Assembly (NCBI RefSeq): GCF_024323335.1
Contig: NC_066585.1
Location: 345,035,846-345,099,845, forward strand
Origin: Lathyrus oleraceus
Lineage: Eukaryota > Streptophyta > Magnoliopsida > Fabales > Fabaceae
DNA length: 64,000 nt
Direction: 5' to 3'
Both the position numbers and the translations under genes were made by a program. Under the pieces are notes generated by a model, which saw nothing but the letters and a program-made list of their open reading frames with translations, had not been told where the DNA came from and did not search any database. Position 1 is the first letter of the stretch. Each line of letters starts with the position of its first letter. Shown piece after piece: positions 9,828 through 22,952 of the stretch.

Positions 9828-11910
9828 GAAGCCTTATTCCGTTCAAATTTCATCCATGAATCAACCTGAAATGCTGCTGAACTGAAAACCGAACCTCTCA
9901 CCAAAGAAGCTATTTCACTTTCTTCAAATTTTTCAGATCCAACATTCAACTACATATGGTTGAATCTTTGGATCTAAAGCTTCTAAACCTTCAACCTTTA
10001 GTCCACTGCACTTCTGTTTTGCCAAAGGAAGCAAGGAAGCAAGCTCAAATCTCCAGAATCCAAGATTGCTCTTCAACTGGTTTTTTCTTCGAAACTCATC
10101 ATCTATTGATCTATTTGCTTGGATTTTGTGTTGGCTGAAGTCCTCTCAATAGAGGCATCATTACTATGCATTTAATTTTTGAAATCCATCAAGTTCTCAT
10201 AAACATCACAGAATTTCCATCTCTGATTTCTCTCAGTATAGAGATCTAGAGTGGAATTGAGTGGTACAGGGATGATGTACATCATCCCAGCTTTCCAATG
10301 ATGTATGGATCGTGTATTTTGGTTAAGGTTTTGAAACCTGCAAATTTGGCCGGAATCTCCATGCTCACCAGAGAAGAAGGTGGCTCCAGTGGCCGTCCCT
10401 TTGCCAGATGCGTTGTGGATCGTTGGATTGAATTTCCAGATCTAATCCTGGCCTTTGCTTCTTATGACTTGTTTTAATGTTGTGTGTGGTGCTGTTGACT
10501 CGGACTCATGGTGAGCGCGCGCCTCTGTACCATTTGATGCGCCACGTCAATTAATGAAACCTCATCCAATGCTCCTTGTTTTTTTGATTTTCATATTTTC
10601 TGATTTATTTTCTTTAATTCCCTTTTATTTCAAAAATTCATATCTTCTTCATTTTAAATCCAAAAAATATGGGACCAATTGCATTCTCCTCCAAATAATT
10701 TCTAGTTTCTAATTATGATTTTTAATATTTTTTATTTTATCATTTGATATTTTTTGTGAATTTTCTCTTTTCTAGTTAATTTTAATTCATTTTAAATAGT
10801 TTTTGATATTCAAAAAATACAAAAATATTTTCCTAACCACTTTGGATGATGATGAATCTATGAAAAATATTCTCATCAATTTTATAATTGATTTGAGATT
10901 TATTTGAGATTTTAGTTCAATTAGGTTATTTTCATTCATTTTTAATTGATTAAAAAAAGTTTCTGACTTTTAAAAATGCTGAAATTTTTTGTCAAACTTT
11001 GTTTGACCTTGTTGAACTTGGGATAAATCACTTGGACCTTTCAAGGTGGATTTGAAGTGATTTTTAAGTTTGACCTTTCTTTTAATTTTAATTCAAGTTT
11101 ATTTTAATATTAAAAATGCGAAAAATATTTTGTTTATTGTTTAACCTCCAATCTTCATCTCATTTCTGATTTCTCATTGTTTGACTTTGACTTTCAATGT
11201 CATTTGGTCAATACACATGGATTGGTACATTTTTATTTCACCTTAGGCATTTTGATCTTTACATTTCCTTATCCATTCTTCATCTCCTTCTTCTTCTTCT
11301 TTCTTTTTGATCAATAAGTTGAAGGTTGATAAGTTAGCATTGATTAGGGAGACTTAATCTTCCTTGATTCAAATCTAATTCATCTTGATCAATGGACAAG
11401 TGAATGGCTTTGCATTAAGGATAGGTTGTTTTCTAAATCATGCAAAAGACTTAAACCAATACAAGATCAATTCTCTTCTTCTTTTTGGAATGGCAAGTTT
11501 TTGGAACTTGGTTCACTAATCAAGACTTCTAACTTGTGTTGTTGCCTACATTATTATTGACCGGCCTCAGATAGTTGTGACTTCTACATAAGTCCAATTA
11601 CGATTGCTTAACATAGCGCTAAATTTGCCTTATGGCACACTAACTACTAACACTAACCATTAACAATTAACATTTACTTTTTGCACTTTACATTTATGCA
11701 ATTTACTATTCTTGTACATATTATCCATTTGCTTTTCCCTTTGCTCACTTGAGAACATGTTTATGTTAATGCCATTTGCCTTTTGCTCACTTGAGCACAT
11801 AATTGTGTATATATTATTGTGCTTGTGTTTTGTTTTAATTGTTGTGAACCAAGTGCAAAGAATTGGATAAAATGGACTTAGATCTTAGGACTTTCCCTAT
11901 GCAAAATGGA

Positions 11911-11992
11911 GTCAAAGAGCAACTAGGCCTCATGCCTTTAGAGTGCTATAAATGTCAAAGAGCAACTAGGCCTCCTGCCTTTAGAATGCTTA
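11911..11992 (+). repeat. 43-bp tandem duplication in LTR A
   Basis: Two copies starting GTCAAAGAGCAACTAGGCCT at 11911 and 11954 are nearly identical and are also present in the 3' LTR from about 28564. Confidence 0.85.
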
Positions 11993-12847
11993 AAACTTGA
12001 AGATGAACATTGAAATGACCATATTCTAAACTCCCTCTTGTCCATTCTTTGATTGTATTATAGAACCTTTTGATGTGTGTTTCTTTGTGCTAGGGATTTC
12101 CAACTTGAGCTAAATTGAGGAACCATTACCATGAGCTTCCAAGAGAGAGATATCCAAGAGGCATTGAGGAGTTTTTCCAAGTTCATTTGATTGTTGATTG
12201 CTTGAGTTTTTTTGCTTTGTGATTGCTTATTCCAAAGGATGGGAGCTACTTGGATCATCAATATGATCTCAAGAGAGGAACCCCTTTTTGTGGTTTTGTT
12301 TCTTTATCCCTCACCTTTTGCATTACTTAGGACTTTAACCCTTCTTCTTCTTCTCTCCACTCTAACCCAAGCCAAAAATTTTGTGCAAACATTTAACACT
12401 TGTTTTCAACATTAGAAACCTAAGCCTTATGCTTTTGATTTTCAAACTTTCTTTTCATAATACTTATTTTGAATTGAATATTTAAGTCCACTTTGACCAT
12501 TTTGTGTATACTTCTAATTGGTAAATATAACCCATTCAAATGCCTTTTTGTGGTTTCAATGGACACTTTCCAATTAAAACTTTTCATAACCTCTAGCTAT
12601 TAGGTTTGAGTTATCTTTGTGGTAGATGTAATACTCACCTATATCCTTAGTGATGGACAATGAGTCTTCCATGCTTATTATAGGGTTAACCCCTCACTAG
12701 CATGTTGAAGCTATCCTCACATGGTGGATTTGTGGTTTTAGGTTGAGTTTTCTCCCTTTGATAACAAAAGACCTTAAAGCTTTTGGACTAATCAATTCAC
12801 CAACTTGTTTTGACATTTTTACCTCGAACTACGAGGTTTTGATCCTA

Positions 12848-12873
12848 ATCTTTTTTAAGATGGTACGTAGGCA
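12848..12873 (+). other. LTR hairpin before TACGTAGGCA in element A
   Basis: ATCTT (12848-12852) pairs perfectly with AAGAT (12857-12861) around a TTTT loop. TACGTAGGCA follows at 12864. The stem sequence is unrelated to the stems at the same place in the E and G LTRs. Confidence 0.6.
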
Positions 12874-13236
12874 ATGGGTTTATCCATCCAAACACAAAAT
12901 GTAAATAACTTGTATATTCTCTTCTCATCCCCTCAATCCTGTTTGCACAAACAAATTTTCACAAAACAACAACCTTACAACAAGTATGAAAAGGGCTCCC
13001 TAGGAGTACCTAGGATGTTTTGGGTGCCTAACACCTTCCCATTGCATAACCAACCCCCTTACCCAGATCTCTGACTCTCTTTTACTAGTTTTTGATTCGA
13101 TAAAACTTTTAGGTTTTTGTTCGCTTTCTAACCATTCCTTTGGATAAATAGAAGTGCGGTGGTGACTCGACTTGTATGATTTACCGTGGATTTAGTCAAT
13201 ATCTCTAATGGTAACGAATACCCCGCTACAGAAAAG

Positions 13237-13254
13237 TGGCGACTCTGTTGGGGA
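13237..13254 (+). other. Primer-binding site of element A
   Basis: TGGCGACTCTGTTGGGGA begins 6 nt after the LTR end. Ogre elements are known to use an arginine tRNA primer, and this 18-mer fits that type, but I could not align it to a tRNA here. G has TGGCGACTCTGCTGGGGA at 47924. Confidence 0.8.
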
Positions 13255-14150
13255 TACATGCCTAGTGGGTTTTGCCTACTTTTCATATTTGTTGTATTGT
13301 ATGGTATATTGCTTTGTGGCATATTTTTTGTGCAATTTGGGATTACTGTATTGTATGTAATGATTGATTTGCTTGATATTAATTCCTTGTTTGCTTGGTG
13401 ATCTTTGTGAGATGAGTTCTATACCTGGACTCGAGTGCACTTAGGATAGGAGAATGGCGTAGTCTTGTTAACTTGTGTGGAGTTATTCCCTAGCAAGTTG
13501 ACTTGCAAGTCCATTCACTTGGTGGAGGTCATGTTGGGATCAATAATGTCACACAAGTAGTTGTGGTTAGACATTACTCTTTCCAATATAGACCTTAGAA
13601 GCCAAGGACCTTAGTTTATCAAGCCCATCTTGGCCTATTCTTAGGATGTAGTGCGAAAGTCGTTCAAGTGTAAGATTTGATACGATTGTTACACGATACT
13701 ACACTCATAAGAGTCTCTCTTGAGAATATTCTTGGAATACGAGTAGTCGTTTCTCCGATAATATCCGAAAGATGGGATGATGACTATGGGAACCTCTTGT
13801 AGAACATGTTTGGCAGGTTTAAACCCTAGTACACTCCTTTTGGGTGGTTCTTAACCGAGACTCCAGGCTCGTGACTTGCAACAAACCCTTGATTCGTGGT
13901 TGATCCATTCATGCATCCTTAATACCAATGGAACTTGGGTGTTGATAAGGTGAAAACCATAATCCACCAAAATGGATGATTGATATTAAGGATGATATGA
14001 TCCATTCCATGACCTTTGTTTGGTGTGCTTTGTTTGATCCTTTTGTGTGATTGTTGCATTCATGCATTCATGCATCCATTTGCATCCATATCATCAATAA
14101 TGAAGAAAATTTTCAAGGAACTCAAGAGGTCTATTTACAAATTTTCAGAC
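13255..14150 (+). other. Untranslated leader of element A
   Basis: These are 896 bp between the primer-binding site and ORF1. The stretch shows no long coding frame and no recognised motif. The equivalent leader in G (47942-48739) has about the same length. Confidence 0.6.
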
Positions 14151-15601
14151 ATGGAAAGACAAAGAAGGAATACAAAGAAGTGCAGTTTCAGACAACCAGA
14201 TTTGAAAGAGTTAAGGAATATGACATCCTATGTACTAGATCCCTTGGGTTTCAAGGCTCGTTTTGGGAAGCTTCTTCCTCTTCTGACTACTCAGGTGGAT
14301 GAAGGATTGATGAGTGTATTGGTGCAGTTTTATGATCCCTTGTACCGTTGCTTCACGTTTCCGGATTTCTAGCTTTTGCCTACGCTTGAGGAGTATGCCT
14401 ACCTTGTGGGTATACCTATTCTAGACCAGTTGCCGTTCAGTGGCTTGGAGAGTATTCCTACTTATCAAGAGATAGCTGACATGTTGCATATAGATGAATC
14501 TCTGGTTGGTGCTCATATGACTACCAAAGGTGGAATTCAAGGTCTCCCTTCTGAGTTCCTCGTTGCTCAAGCTACTGTGTATGGGAAGGCCATGAGTGAG
14601 GATGCCTTTGAAGCCATATTTGTACTTCTCATCTATGGGTTAGTGTTGTTCCCCAACATCGACAAGTTTGTGGATATGAATGCTATTAGGATCTTCTCTA
14701 CTCTTAATCCCGTTCTGACTCTGTTGGGTGACACTTATTTTTCTTTGCATATGAGGAATGCAAAGGGTGGTGGTGCCATTGTGTGCTATTTGCCTCTGTT
14801 GTATAAGTGGTTTATTTTTCACTTACCGCAGACGGTCGCCTTCAAGGAGAACAAGGGATGTCTACGATGGTCCACGAGACTTATGTCTCTCACTAATGTT
14901 GATATACTTGGTACAACTGTGTGTATGATGGTGTGCAGATTATCGACTCTTGTGGTGAATTCTCCAATGTGCCTCTTCTTGGTACATGTGGTGGGATTAA
15001 CTACAACCCTGTTTTGGCACATCGTCAGCTTGGGTTCCCCCTAAAGGATAAACCTAATAACATTCTGTTAGAAGGTGTGTTCTTTCAGGAGGGTAAAGAT
15101 CCCCAAAATTTGAAGGGCAGAATGGTTCGTGCTTGGCGCAAGATTCATAGGAAAGGAAGAAAGGAGTTGGGTCCTAAGAATTGTGTCGCTATGGAGCCTT
15201 ACACTGCTTGGGTTAGGAAGAGAGCGTTTGAGTATCTCTTGCCTTACGAATATCCAAGACCTACACCTTTGGTTATGGCTAGGCCTTCAACCCTCCCTGA
15301 CCAAGGAGTAGAGGAGTTGAGAGACGAAGACTGATCACGTGCTTGGATCCGTGAAAGAGAGGAGTTGCTTCAGCAGATCAAGGAGAAGGATGCTTTGATA
15401 GAGTTCCTCGAACATCAGGTTATTAATGATCCTGATGATGCATGGACTTCTCTACTTCCTCAGTCTTCCAAGTTTTTGAAAAGGAAGTACGATCGACTCG
15501 CCAAGGAGAAAGCAAATATGGAAGCAGCCTACGAGAGGGAGGTGAAGAGGCTTCGTGCATCCTATCTTCCTGTGTCCCGAGCTTTAGATGATTGTTTCTA
15601 G
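14151..15601 (+). pseudogene. Ogre ORF1 of element A, broken
   Basis: This is the extra open reading frame that Ogre elements carry upstream of gag; its function is unknown. The N-terminal two thirds (V-Q-F-Y-D-P, CFTFPDF, PTLEEYAYLVG, LVLFPNIDKFVD, LPLLYKWF) resemble the plant DUF7745/mobile-domain family. The last part (LLQQIKEKDALIEFLEHQV and following) is a predicted coiled coil. I start at the ATG at 14151 because G's ORF1 starts at the comparable place. Damage: TAG at 14370 where G has CAG, a one-base frameshift near 14910, and TGA at 15332. The intact relative is at 48740-50380. Confidence 0.85.
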
Positions 15602-15916
15602 GGATCCATAGGACGATTTTTTTCCTTTTCTTTTGTATATGGTTACCAATGCTGTACTTCTTTGGTGTAAAATATTTCCCAGATATCATGTTTCCATATG
15701 TGATAAAAGTGTTTAATATTTCCAAAATTTGCAAATAGAACTCTAAAGTTCCTTTGAAATAAAAAACAAATCATGTGCACAAGCATTGCATGCATCATAT
15801 GCATAAGCAGGTTTTGTTCCCAGCTTCTTGTCATGTGGTCTAACTTTGTGTTCTTCATTTATTTTGAAGACAAGCTGACTCACCGGTACTACACCAGAGC
15901 CAACATTTCAAGACTG

Positions 15917-18900
15917 ATGGATCATTTGGAACAAGAGAACCGCGAGCTGAAAGAGGGAGTGGCCAAATTAAGTGCCTTGATGGAGTCATTCATGGCTGTC
16001 CAGAGACAGTCTTCTCGGACACCTTCAACTCCTCCCTAGAGGACCGTCATCTCTGAGATTGTCTCCTCGATTGTGCCTGCAGCCAGTGCACACTTTGCTG
16101 CAACGGCCATGCCAGCCGGATTCCCATGGGGGATGCCTCCCAATTTCATGCCCGAGGGTCCTGCTCCCACCTTTGCTTCTATGTCGGCATCTAGCCCGGT
16201 CCTTGTTGTTCCTCCTCCTGTCGTGCATACTCTGCCCAGAGTAGACGACACCATCTATCATTCTGATCCGTCTGAGGGCCTGGATGTCTATGAGAAGATG
16301 GACGCTATGAACGATCAATTTCTTGAGCTTCGCAAGGAATTTAAAACTCTCAGAGGAAAGGATCTTTTCGGCAAGTCTGCTGCCGAACTCTGCTTGGTTC
16401 CTAATGTGAAGATCCCTGTGAAATTCAAGGTCCCTGACTTTGAAAAATACAAAGGAAATACCTGCCCTCTCAGACACCTGGTCATGTATGCTAGGAAAAT
16501 GTCGACTCAGACCGACAATGACCAACTGCTCATCCACTACTTTCAAGACAGTCTTTCCGGTGTTGCCCTGCGTTGGTACATGGGTTTAGACAGTGCGAAC
16601 ATCCAATCCTTCAACGATCTTGGCGAGGCCTTCGTCAAGAAATACAAGTACAATGTGGATATGGCTCCCGATAGGGATCAATTGAGCTCCATGTCCCAGA
16701 AGGACAAAGAAACATTCAAAGAATACGCCCAGAGGTGGCGAGAGGTAGCAACACAGATCGTGCCCCCGCTAGAAGAGAAAGAGATGACTAAGATCTTTTT
16801 GAAGACTTGGAGTTCTTTTTATTATGAGCAGATGATTGCTAGCGCTCCTTCTGACTCCACCGAGATGGTGAATATGGGGATGCGTCTAGAAGAAGGGGTT
16901 AGAGAAGGGCGTCTGACAAGAGAAGAAGGCTCTTCTGCCAAACGTTATGAGGCGTTTGCAAAAAAGAAAGATGGAGAGGCACATGCTGTGACCTCCCATA
17001 TGAAACCAAGAAGACCCTTTGTGAGGAGGAAGACCGTGTGTCCCGCTGGTAACCAGCACCAGGTGGCTCATATAGCACCTGTCTTTAGAGATAATCAGCA
17101 GTACCAGCAACATAACAACATTAGCAACTACATCCGCAATATCAACAACAATAGAACCGTCCGCAACAGCATGCCTACTAGCCTCGAAACAGTAATCAAA
17201 CCAGCACGAGTTACGAGAGGAAAAGGGTCACCTTCGATCCTATTCCGATGACGTATGCAGAGTTGTATCCCTCTTTGATAGAGAGGAAGTTGATTACTCC
17301 GCGAGACCCACCGGCTATACCTACTAACCCCCAATGGTGGTATAAGCCCAAATTACACTGTGTTTACCATTCTAGTGCTCCCGGCCACGATGTGGAGAAT
17401 TGCTACCCTTTGAAGACCAAAGTCCAAGACCTTGTGAGGTGTGGCATTCTGTGTTTCGAGGATGTAAGTCCTAATGTGAAAAAGAACCCATTGCCCGAGC
17501 ATGGGAAATTTGTCAACATGGTCCAGGGCTGCCCTAGCAAGTACAAGGTCAAATATGTCAGTCATATTCGACAATCTCTGGTCGAGATGCATCGCTTGCT
17601 ATGTGATTATAGTCATTATGAGCATGACCACGATAGATGCCGAGTATGTTCTGTTAATCAAAGAAGTTGCCTCCAGGTGCGCAAAGATGTTCAAGAAATG
17701 CTGGATGAAGGAGTTATTGAGATCCTTCAAAACAGAAATGTTGACGAAGATGCTAATGAGGTCAACGTAATTTCTCCAGTATTCCGGATCCCCGAGCCTA
17801 TTATTATCAAGTATGATGGTAGCAAGCAGAAGGTTTCTCCCGCATTAACCATCAAGCCAGCCGGACCGGTGTCGTACTCTTCTGAAAAGGTGGTCCCCTA
17901 TCGCTACAATGCTGTCGCGGTAGAAAATGGGAAAGAGGTGTCCTTGCCATTCTCATCTGTTGTTAATATTGCTGATGTTAGTGGTTTGACCCGCAGCGGT
18001 CGTGTATTTTCAGCACCCTCAAAGCCTCAAGCTAATGCTGATTCTGTTGAACGCCCGATTGGGAATGCTGTGAGCTCTCCGAATCCGACACTTGTTGTTA
18101 AGTCCCCCTATGCATTGAGAACTCGTGCTTCTGTTGGCCCAAGCGGCAATATGAAAGAAGACTGTGATGAGATGCTAAGGCTCATCAAAAGGAGCGAATA
18201 CAATGTTGTAGACCAGCTTTTACAAACGCCATCCAAAATATCTGTGTTATCATTGCTTTTGAATTCAGAACCACATCGAGAGGCTCTGCAGAAGGTGTTG
18301 GATGTGGCCTATGTGGATCACGATGTCACGATAGAACAATTCGATAGCATTGTTGCAAACATTACTGCTTGTAACAACTTGAGTTTTTGTGACTCTGATC
18401 TCCCCAAGGAAGGAAGAGGCCACAACTTGGCATTGTATATATCTATGGGTTGCAAAGACGACGCCATGTCAAATGTGCTGGTGGACACTGGGTCATCATT
18501 AAACATATTGCCAAAATCCACTCTCTTGAAGCTGTCATATCAAGGGCCTCCCATGAGGCAGAGTGGAGTAGTTGTGAAGGCTTTCGATGGGTCTCGCAAA
18601 ACTGTGATTGGGGAAGTTGATCTCCTAATCAAGATCGGACCAAGTGATTTCCATATCACCTTCTAGGTTATGGACATTCACCCATCGTATAGCTGTCTCC
18701 TAGGCAGACCATGGATTCACGAGGCAGGTGCCGTGACATCCACCCTACACCAGAAATTGAAATTTGTGAAGAATAAGAAGCTGGTGGTGATAGGGGGAGA
18801 AAAGGCTCTCCTGGTTAGCCATTTGTCTTCTTTCTCATATATAGATGTTAAGGATGAAGTTGGAACTCCTTTCCAAGCTTTATTTATTGCTGAACCTATT

Positions 18901-19210
18901 GAGAAGAGAACTCCTTCATTTGCTTCCTACAAAGATGCAAAGTTGGCCATTGAGCGAGGTGCAACTGTCGGATTAGGGAAAATGATTGAGCTAGAAAACA
19001 ACAAGTCTCGGGCTGGCATAGGTTATTCATCTGGGGTTTCTAATACGCAAGGGCTGTTCAAGAGTGGAGGTTTCATCCACATTGGTCAGGAAGAGGAAGC
19101 TGCTGCCATCTTGGAAGAGGACGAAGAGGATTCAGGCAACTTCGTCATCGCTGGGGGAATCTGCAATAATTGGGTCGCTGTGGATATTCTGACAGTTACC
19201 CATAAGCAAA
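15917..19210 (+). pseudogene. gag-pro: Gag-protease of element A, broken
   Basis: This is the structural polyprotein plus aspartic protease. In order: a coiled N-terminus (LEQENRELKEG), a capsid region with YFQDSLSG, ALRWYMGLDS and KEYAQRWRE, and a Gln/Asn-rich linker. Next come a zinc finger of unusual spacing (C-x2-H-x5-H-x4-C, 17360-17404), a long linker, and the retropepsin motif V-D-T-G-S-S at 18481-18498 with later LLGRPWIH. Similar coding (H-R-Y-Y-T-R, from 15881) precedes the first ATG at 15917, so the true N-terminus may lie upstream. Damage: TAG at 16037 where F has CAG, a frameshift in the Gln/Asn-rich stretch near 17100-17160, and TAG at 18664. The last codon runs into the intron donor at 19211. 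The 15602-15880 spacer after ORF1 has no gene. Confidence 0.88.
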
Positions 19211-19471
19211 GTAATGTTCATTGTGTTTAAAAACCCTCCTCCCATGCCAAAAGGGGGAGTGATGACATTGTTGGCGCATAAATACAATGATATTTTCATT
19301 CAATAGATTCATGTTAAATGTTTGTTTTTCCAATTATTTTCCCTTTTCGCTTTTGCATGAAATTGGTGATCACATAAAACCTAAAAATAGAATAAAATCA
19401 AACTTTTCATCTGCATAATGATTTGCCTTGTTTGAATTCTAAAGCTGTTTATATCCAAAATCATTATGCAG
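19211..19471 (+). other. Candidate pro-pol intron of element A (261 bp)
   Basis: The donor GTAATG follows the protease exon and the acceptor TTATGCAG precedes the pol exon. An intron at this place is established for Ogre. The equivalents in F and G are both phase 2, but here the exon ends in phase 1, so a base appears to be missing just before the donor and the spliced frame would stop at once. Confidence 0.75.
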
Positions 19472-22400
19472 GTTAATCAAACCCATTGAACATAATGACC
19501 CAACACTATCTCCCAATTTTGAATTCCTTGTATTTGAGGCTGAAGAAGATGATGTTGAAGAGATTCCTGACAAAATTACCCGTCTACTTGAGCATGAAGA
19601 GAAAATCATTCAGCCGCATCTTGAGAATCTGGAAACAGTCAACTTGGGGTCTGAAGATTGTGTGCGAGAAGTGAAGATTGGGGCACTCCTGGAGGAATCT
19701 GTGAAGAAAGGGTTGATTGAATTGCTACGAGAATATGTTGATGTCTTTGCCTGGTCGTATGAAGACATGCCTGGTCTAGATACTGATATTGTGCAACATT
19801 TCCTGCCTTTGAAACCTAAGTGCGTGGCTGTGAAGCAGAAACTCAGAAGAACTCATCCTGATATGGCAGTGAAGATCAAAGAGGAGGTTCAGAAGAAAAT
19901 TAATGTAGGGTTTCTGGTGACTTCTACATATCCTCAATGGGTGGGCAATTTATGTGCCTATGCCTAAGAAAGACGGAAACGTCCGGATGTGCGTGGACTA
20001 TAGAGACTTGAATAAAGCTAGTCGAAAAGATGATTTTCCTCTACCACATATTGATATGTTGGTAGATAATATAGCTAAATTCAATGTTTTCTCATTTATG
20101 GACGGATTTTCCGGATATAATCAGATTAAGATGGCACCCGAGGGTATGGAGAAGACAACATTCATCACACCTTGGGGAACATTCTGTTATCGAGTGCTGC
20201 CCTTCGGTTTGAAGAATGCCGGAGCCACGTATCAACGAGCTATGACCACCTTGTTTCATGATATGATGCACAAGGAGATCGAGGTATATGTTGATGATAT
20301 GATTTCTAAGTCAAGAACGGAAGATGAACATGTAGAGCACTTGTTGAGGCTTTTTCAGCGTCTGAGAAAGTATAAGCTTCGGCTGAATCCCAACAAGTGT
20401 ACATTTGGAGTCCGTTCCGGCAAGTTATTGGGCTTTATTGTTAGTGAAAGAGGTATCGAGGTTGATCCTGCAAAGGTCAAAGCAATACAAGAGATGCCTG
20501 CGCCCAAAACTGAGAAGCAAGTCCGAGGTTTTCTTGGCTGCTTGAATTATATTTCCAGATTCATATCCCACATGACTGCCACATGTGCGCCGATATTCAA
20601 GCTCCTCCAGAAAGATCAGTCCCATGATTGGACCGAGGATTGCCAGAAAGCTTTCGACAGTATTAAAGAGTATTTGTCTGAGCTTCCGATCCTGTCTCCG
20701 CCCGTGGAAGGAAGCCCATGATTATCTATCTGACTGTTCTTGAAGACTCAATGGGTTGTGTCCTTGGTCAGCAAGATGAAACAGGGAAGAAAGAATATGC
20801 TAGTTACTACTTGAGCAAGAAGTTCACCGATTGTGAGTCTCGATATTCCATGCTTGAGAAGACATGTTGTGCTTTGGCTTGGGCTGCCAAGCGCCTACGC
20901 TAGTATATGTTAAATCATACGACTTGGTTGATATCTAGAATGGATCCAATCAAGTATATCTTTGAAAAGCCTGCTTTAACTGGGAGGATTTCCCGTTGAC
21001 AGATGTTGTTGTCTGAGTATGATATTGAGTATCGAGCTCAAAAAGCTATTAAAGGTAGTATCTTGGCTGACCATTTGACACATCAGCCAATTGAGGATTA
21101 TCAATCTGTTCAGTACGACTTTCCAGATGAGGAGATTATGTATTTGAAAATGAAAGATTGGGATGAGCCTACACTCGATGAAGGGCCAGAGCCTAGTTCT
21201 AGATGGAGTATGGTGTTTGATGGCGCTGTAAATCAATATGGGAATGGTATTGGGGAAGTGATTATTACTCCTCAGGGCACACATATTCCTTTTACAGCAA
21301 GGCTAACTTTCAAATGCACGAATAATATGGCTGAGTATGAGGCCTGCATTATGGGATTAGAGGAGTGCATTGATCTTAGGATCAAGTATCTCGATGTATA
21401 TGGTGATTCGGCTCTCGTTGTTAATCAGATTAAGGGAGAATGGGAAACGAATCAGTCTGGCCTCATTCCATATAGGGATTATGCGAGGAGGATTTCAACA
21501 TTCTTTACTAAGGTTGACTTCCATCATATTCCTCGAGATGAGAATCGGATGGCAGATGCTCTTGCTACACTAGCTTCGACGATTGTGGTTAAATTTTGGA
21601 ATGAAGTTCCCAATATCACTGTGATGCGCTTGGACGGACCAACTCATATATTTGCAGTAGAGGAGGTGAAAGATGATAAGCCGTGGTATTATGATATCAA
21701 GTGTTTCCTTCAGAGCCAGATTTACCCGCTTGGGGCATCTGTGAAACACAGGAAAAATCTGAGGAGATTATCAGGAAGTTTCTACCTCAATGGTGATATG
21801 CTTTATAAGAGAAATTTTGACATGGTTCTGCTCAGATGCGTGGATAGACACGAAGCAGACCTGTTGATGGCTGAGGTCCATGAAGGTTCATTTGGTACTC
21901 ATTCCAATGGACATGCCATGGCTAGAAAGATATTGAGAGCAGGCTACTATTGGCTGACAATGGAGTCTGACTGCTGCAAATATGTGAAGAAATGCCATAA
22001 GTGTCAGATTTATGCGGATAAGATTCATGTTCCCCCGACACTTTTGAACGTGATTTCATCACCATGGCCTTTCTCCATGTGGGGAATCGACATGATTGGC
22101 ATGATAGAGCCGAAAGCGTCCAATGGACACAGATTCATTCTCGTAGCAATTGATTACTTCACCAATTGGGTTGAAGCGGCATCGTATGCAAATGTGACCA
22201 GGCAGGTGGTCGTGAAGTTTATCAAGAATCAACTCATATGCCGATATGGTGTGCCAGATAAGATCATTACTGATAATGGATCTAACTTGAACAATAAAAT
22301 GATGAAAGAACTGTGTAGTGAGTTCAAGATTGCGCATCATAATTCTTCTCCCTACAGACCCAAAATGAATGGGGCTGTTGAAGCTGCTAATAAGAATATC

Positions 22401-22931
22401 AAGAAGATTATCCAAAAGATGGTTGTCACATACAAAGATTGGCATGAGATGTTGCCATTTGCTTTGCATGGATATCGTACATCTGTCCGCACTTCAACAG
22501 GGGAAACCCATTTCTCTCTTGTTTATGGCATGGAGGCTGTACTCCCAGTAGAGGTGGAGATCCCATCAATAAGAGTCTTGATGGAAGCCAAGTTGACTAA
22601 TGCTGAATGGGTTCAGAGTCGTTATGACCAGCTAAATTTGATAGAAGAAAAGAGATTGACGGCCATGTGCCATGGTCAATTATATCAACAAAGGATGAAG
22701 AAAGCTTTTGATAAGAAAGTCAAGCCCCATGTGTTCCGAGAAGGTGACCTTGTGCTCAAGAAAGTCTTGTCTTTCGCGCCCGATTCCAGGGGCAAGTGGA
22801 CTCCAAACTATGAAGGTCCATATGTTGTTAAAAGAGCCTTTTCAGGCGGTGCTTTGATACTTACAACTATGGATGGGGAGGATTTCACTCGTCCTGTGAA
22901 TTCAGATGCAGTCAAGAAATACTTCGCCTAA
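19472..22931 (+). pseudogene. pol: Pol of element A (RT, RNase H, second RNase H, integrase), broken
   Basis: In order: an acidic N-terminal linker, reverse transcriptase (VRMCVDYRDLNKAS, FMDGFSGYNQIK, catalytic Y-V-D-D at 20287-20298) and the usual gypsy RNase H (LGQQDETGKKEYASYYLSKK). Next is a second, archaeal-type RNase H (FDGAVN, AEYEA, YGDSALV, DENRMADAL hold the D, E, D, D residues). Integrase follows, with an H-H-C-C finger ending CHKCQIY, catalytic D, D and E in GIDMIG, ITDNGS and NGAVEAANK, and a GPY/F module (YEGPYVV) at the end. No chromodomain is visible. Damage: one-base frameshifts near 19950 and 20710, TAG at 20901 (CAG in F) and TGA at 20997 (TGG in F). The 21003-22931 part, second RNase H plus integrase, is open for 642 codons. 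Confidence 0.93.
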
Positions 22932-22952
22932 AAATAAAAACAGAATAGCTCG

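Larger units (their letters stand above)
8305..13230 (+). mobile_element. 5' LTR of element A, 4,926 bp
   Basis: It starts TGTAAGACCCC and ends ACCCCGCTACA. It contains a TATA box at 9820, the conserved GCCACGTCA-TTAATGAAAC motif at 10541, a 43-bp tandem pair at 11911-11992, a hairpin before TACGTAGGCA at 12848-12873, and the conserved end block. Matching sequence at 25728-29884 differs by a few percent by eye. The interval 10377-11188 is missing from the 3' LTR. No host-like gene is seen in this 4.9 kb. Confidence 0.93.

Noticed and set aside
21003..22931. A separately encoded RNase H-integrase gene
   Set aside because: Element F reads through the same point without a stop and the upstream stops in A, G and H are of the decay type, so pol was one frame.
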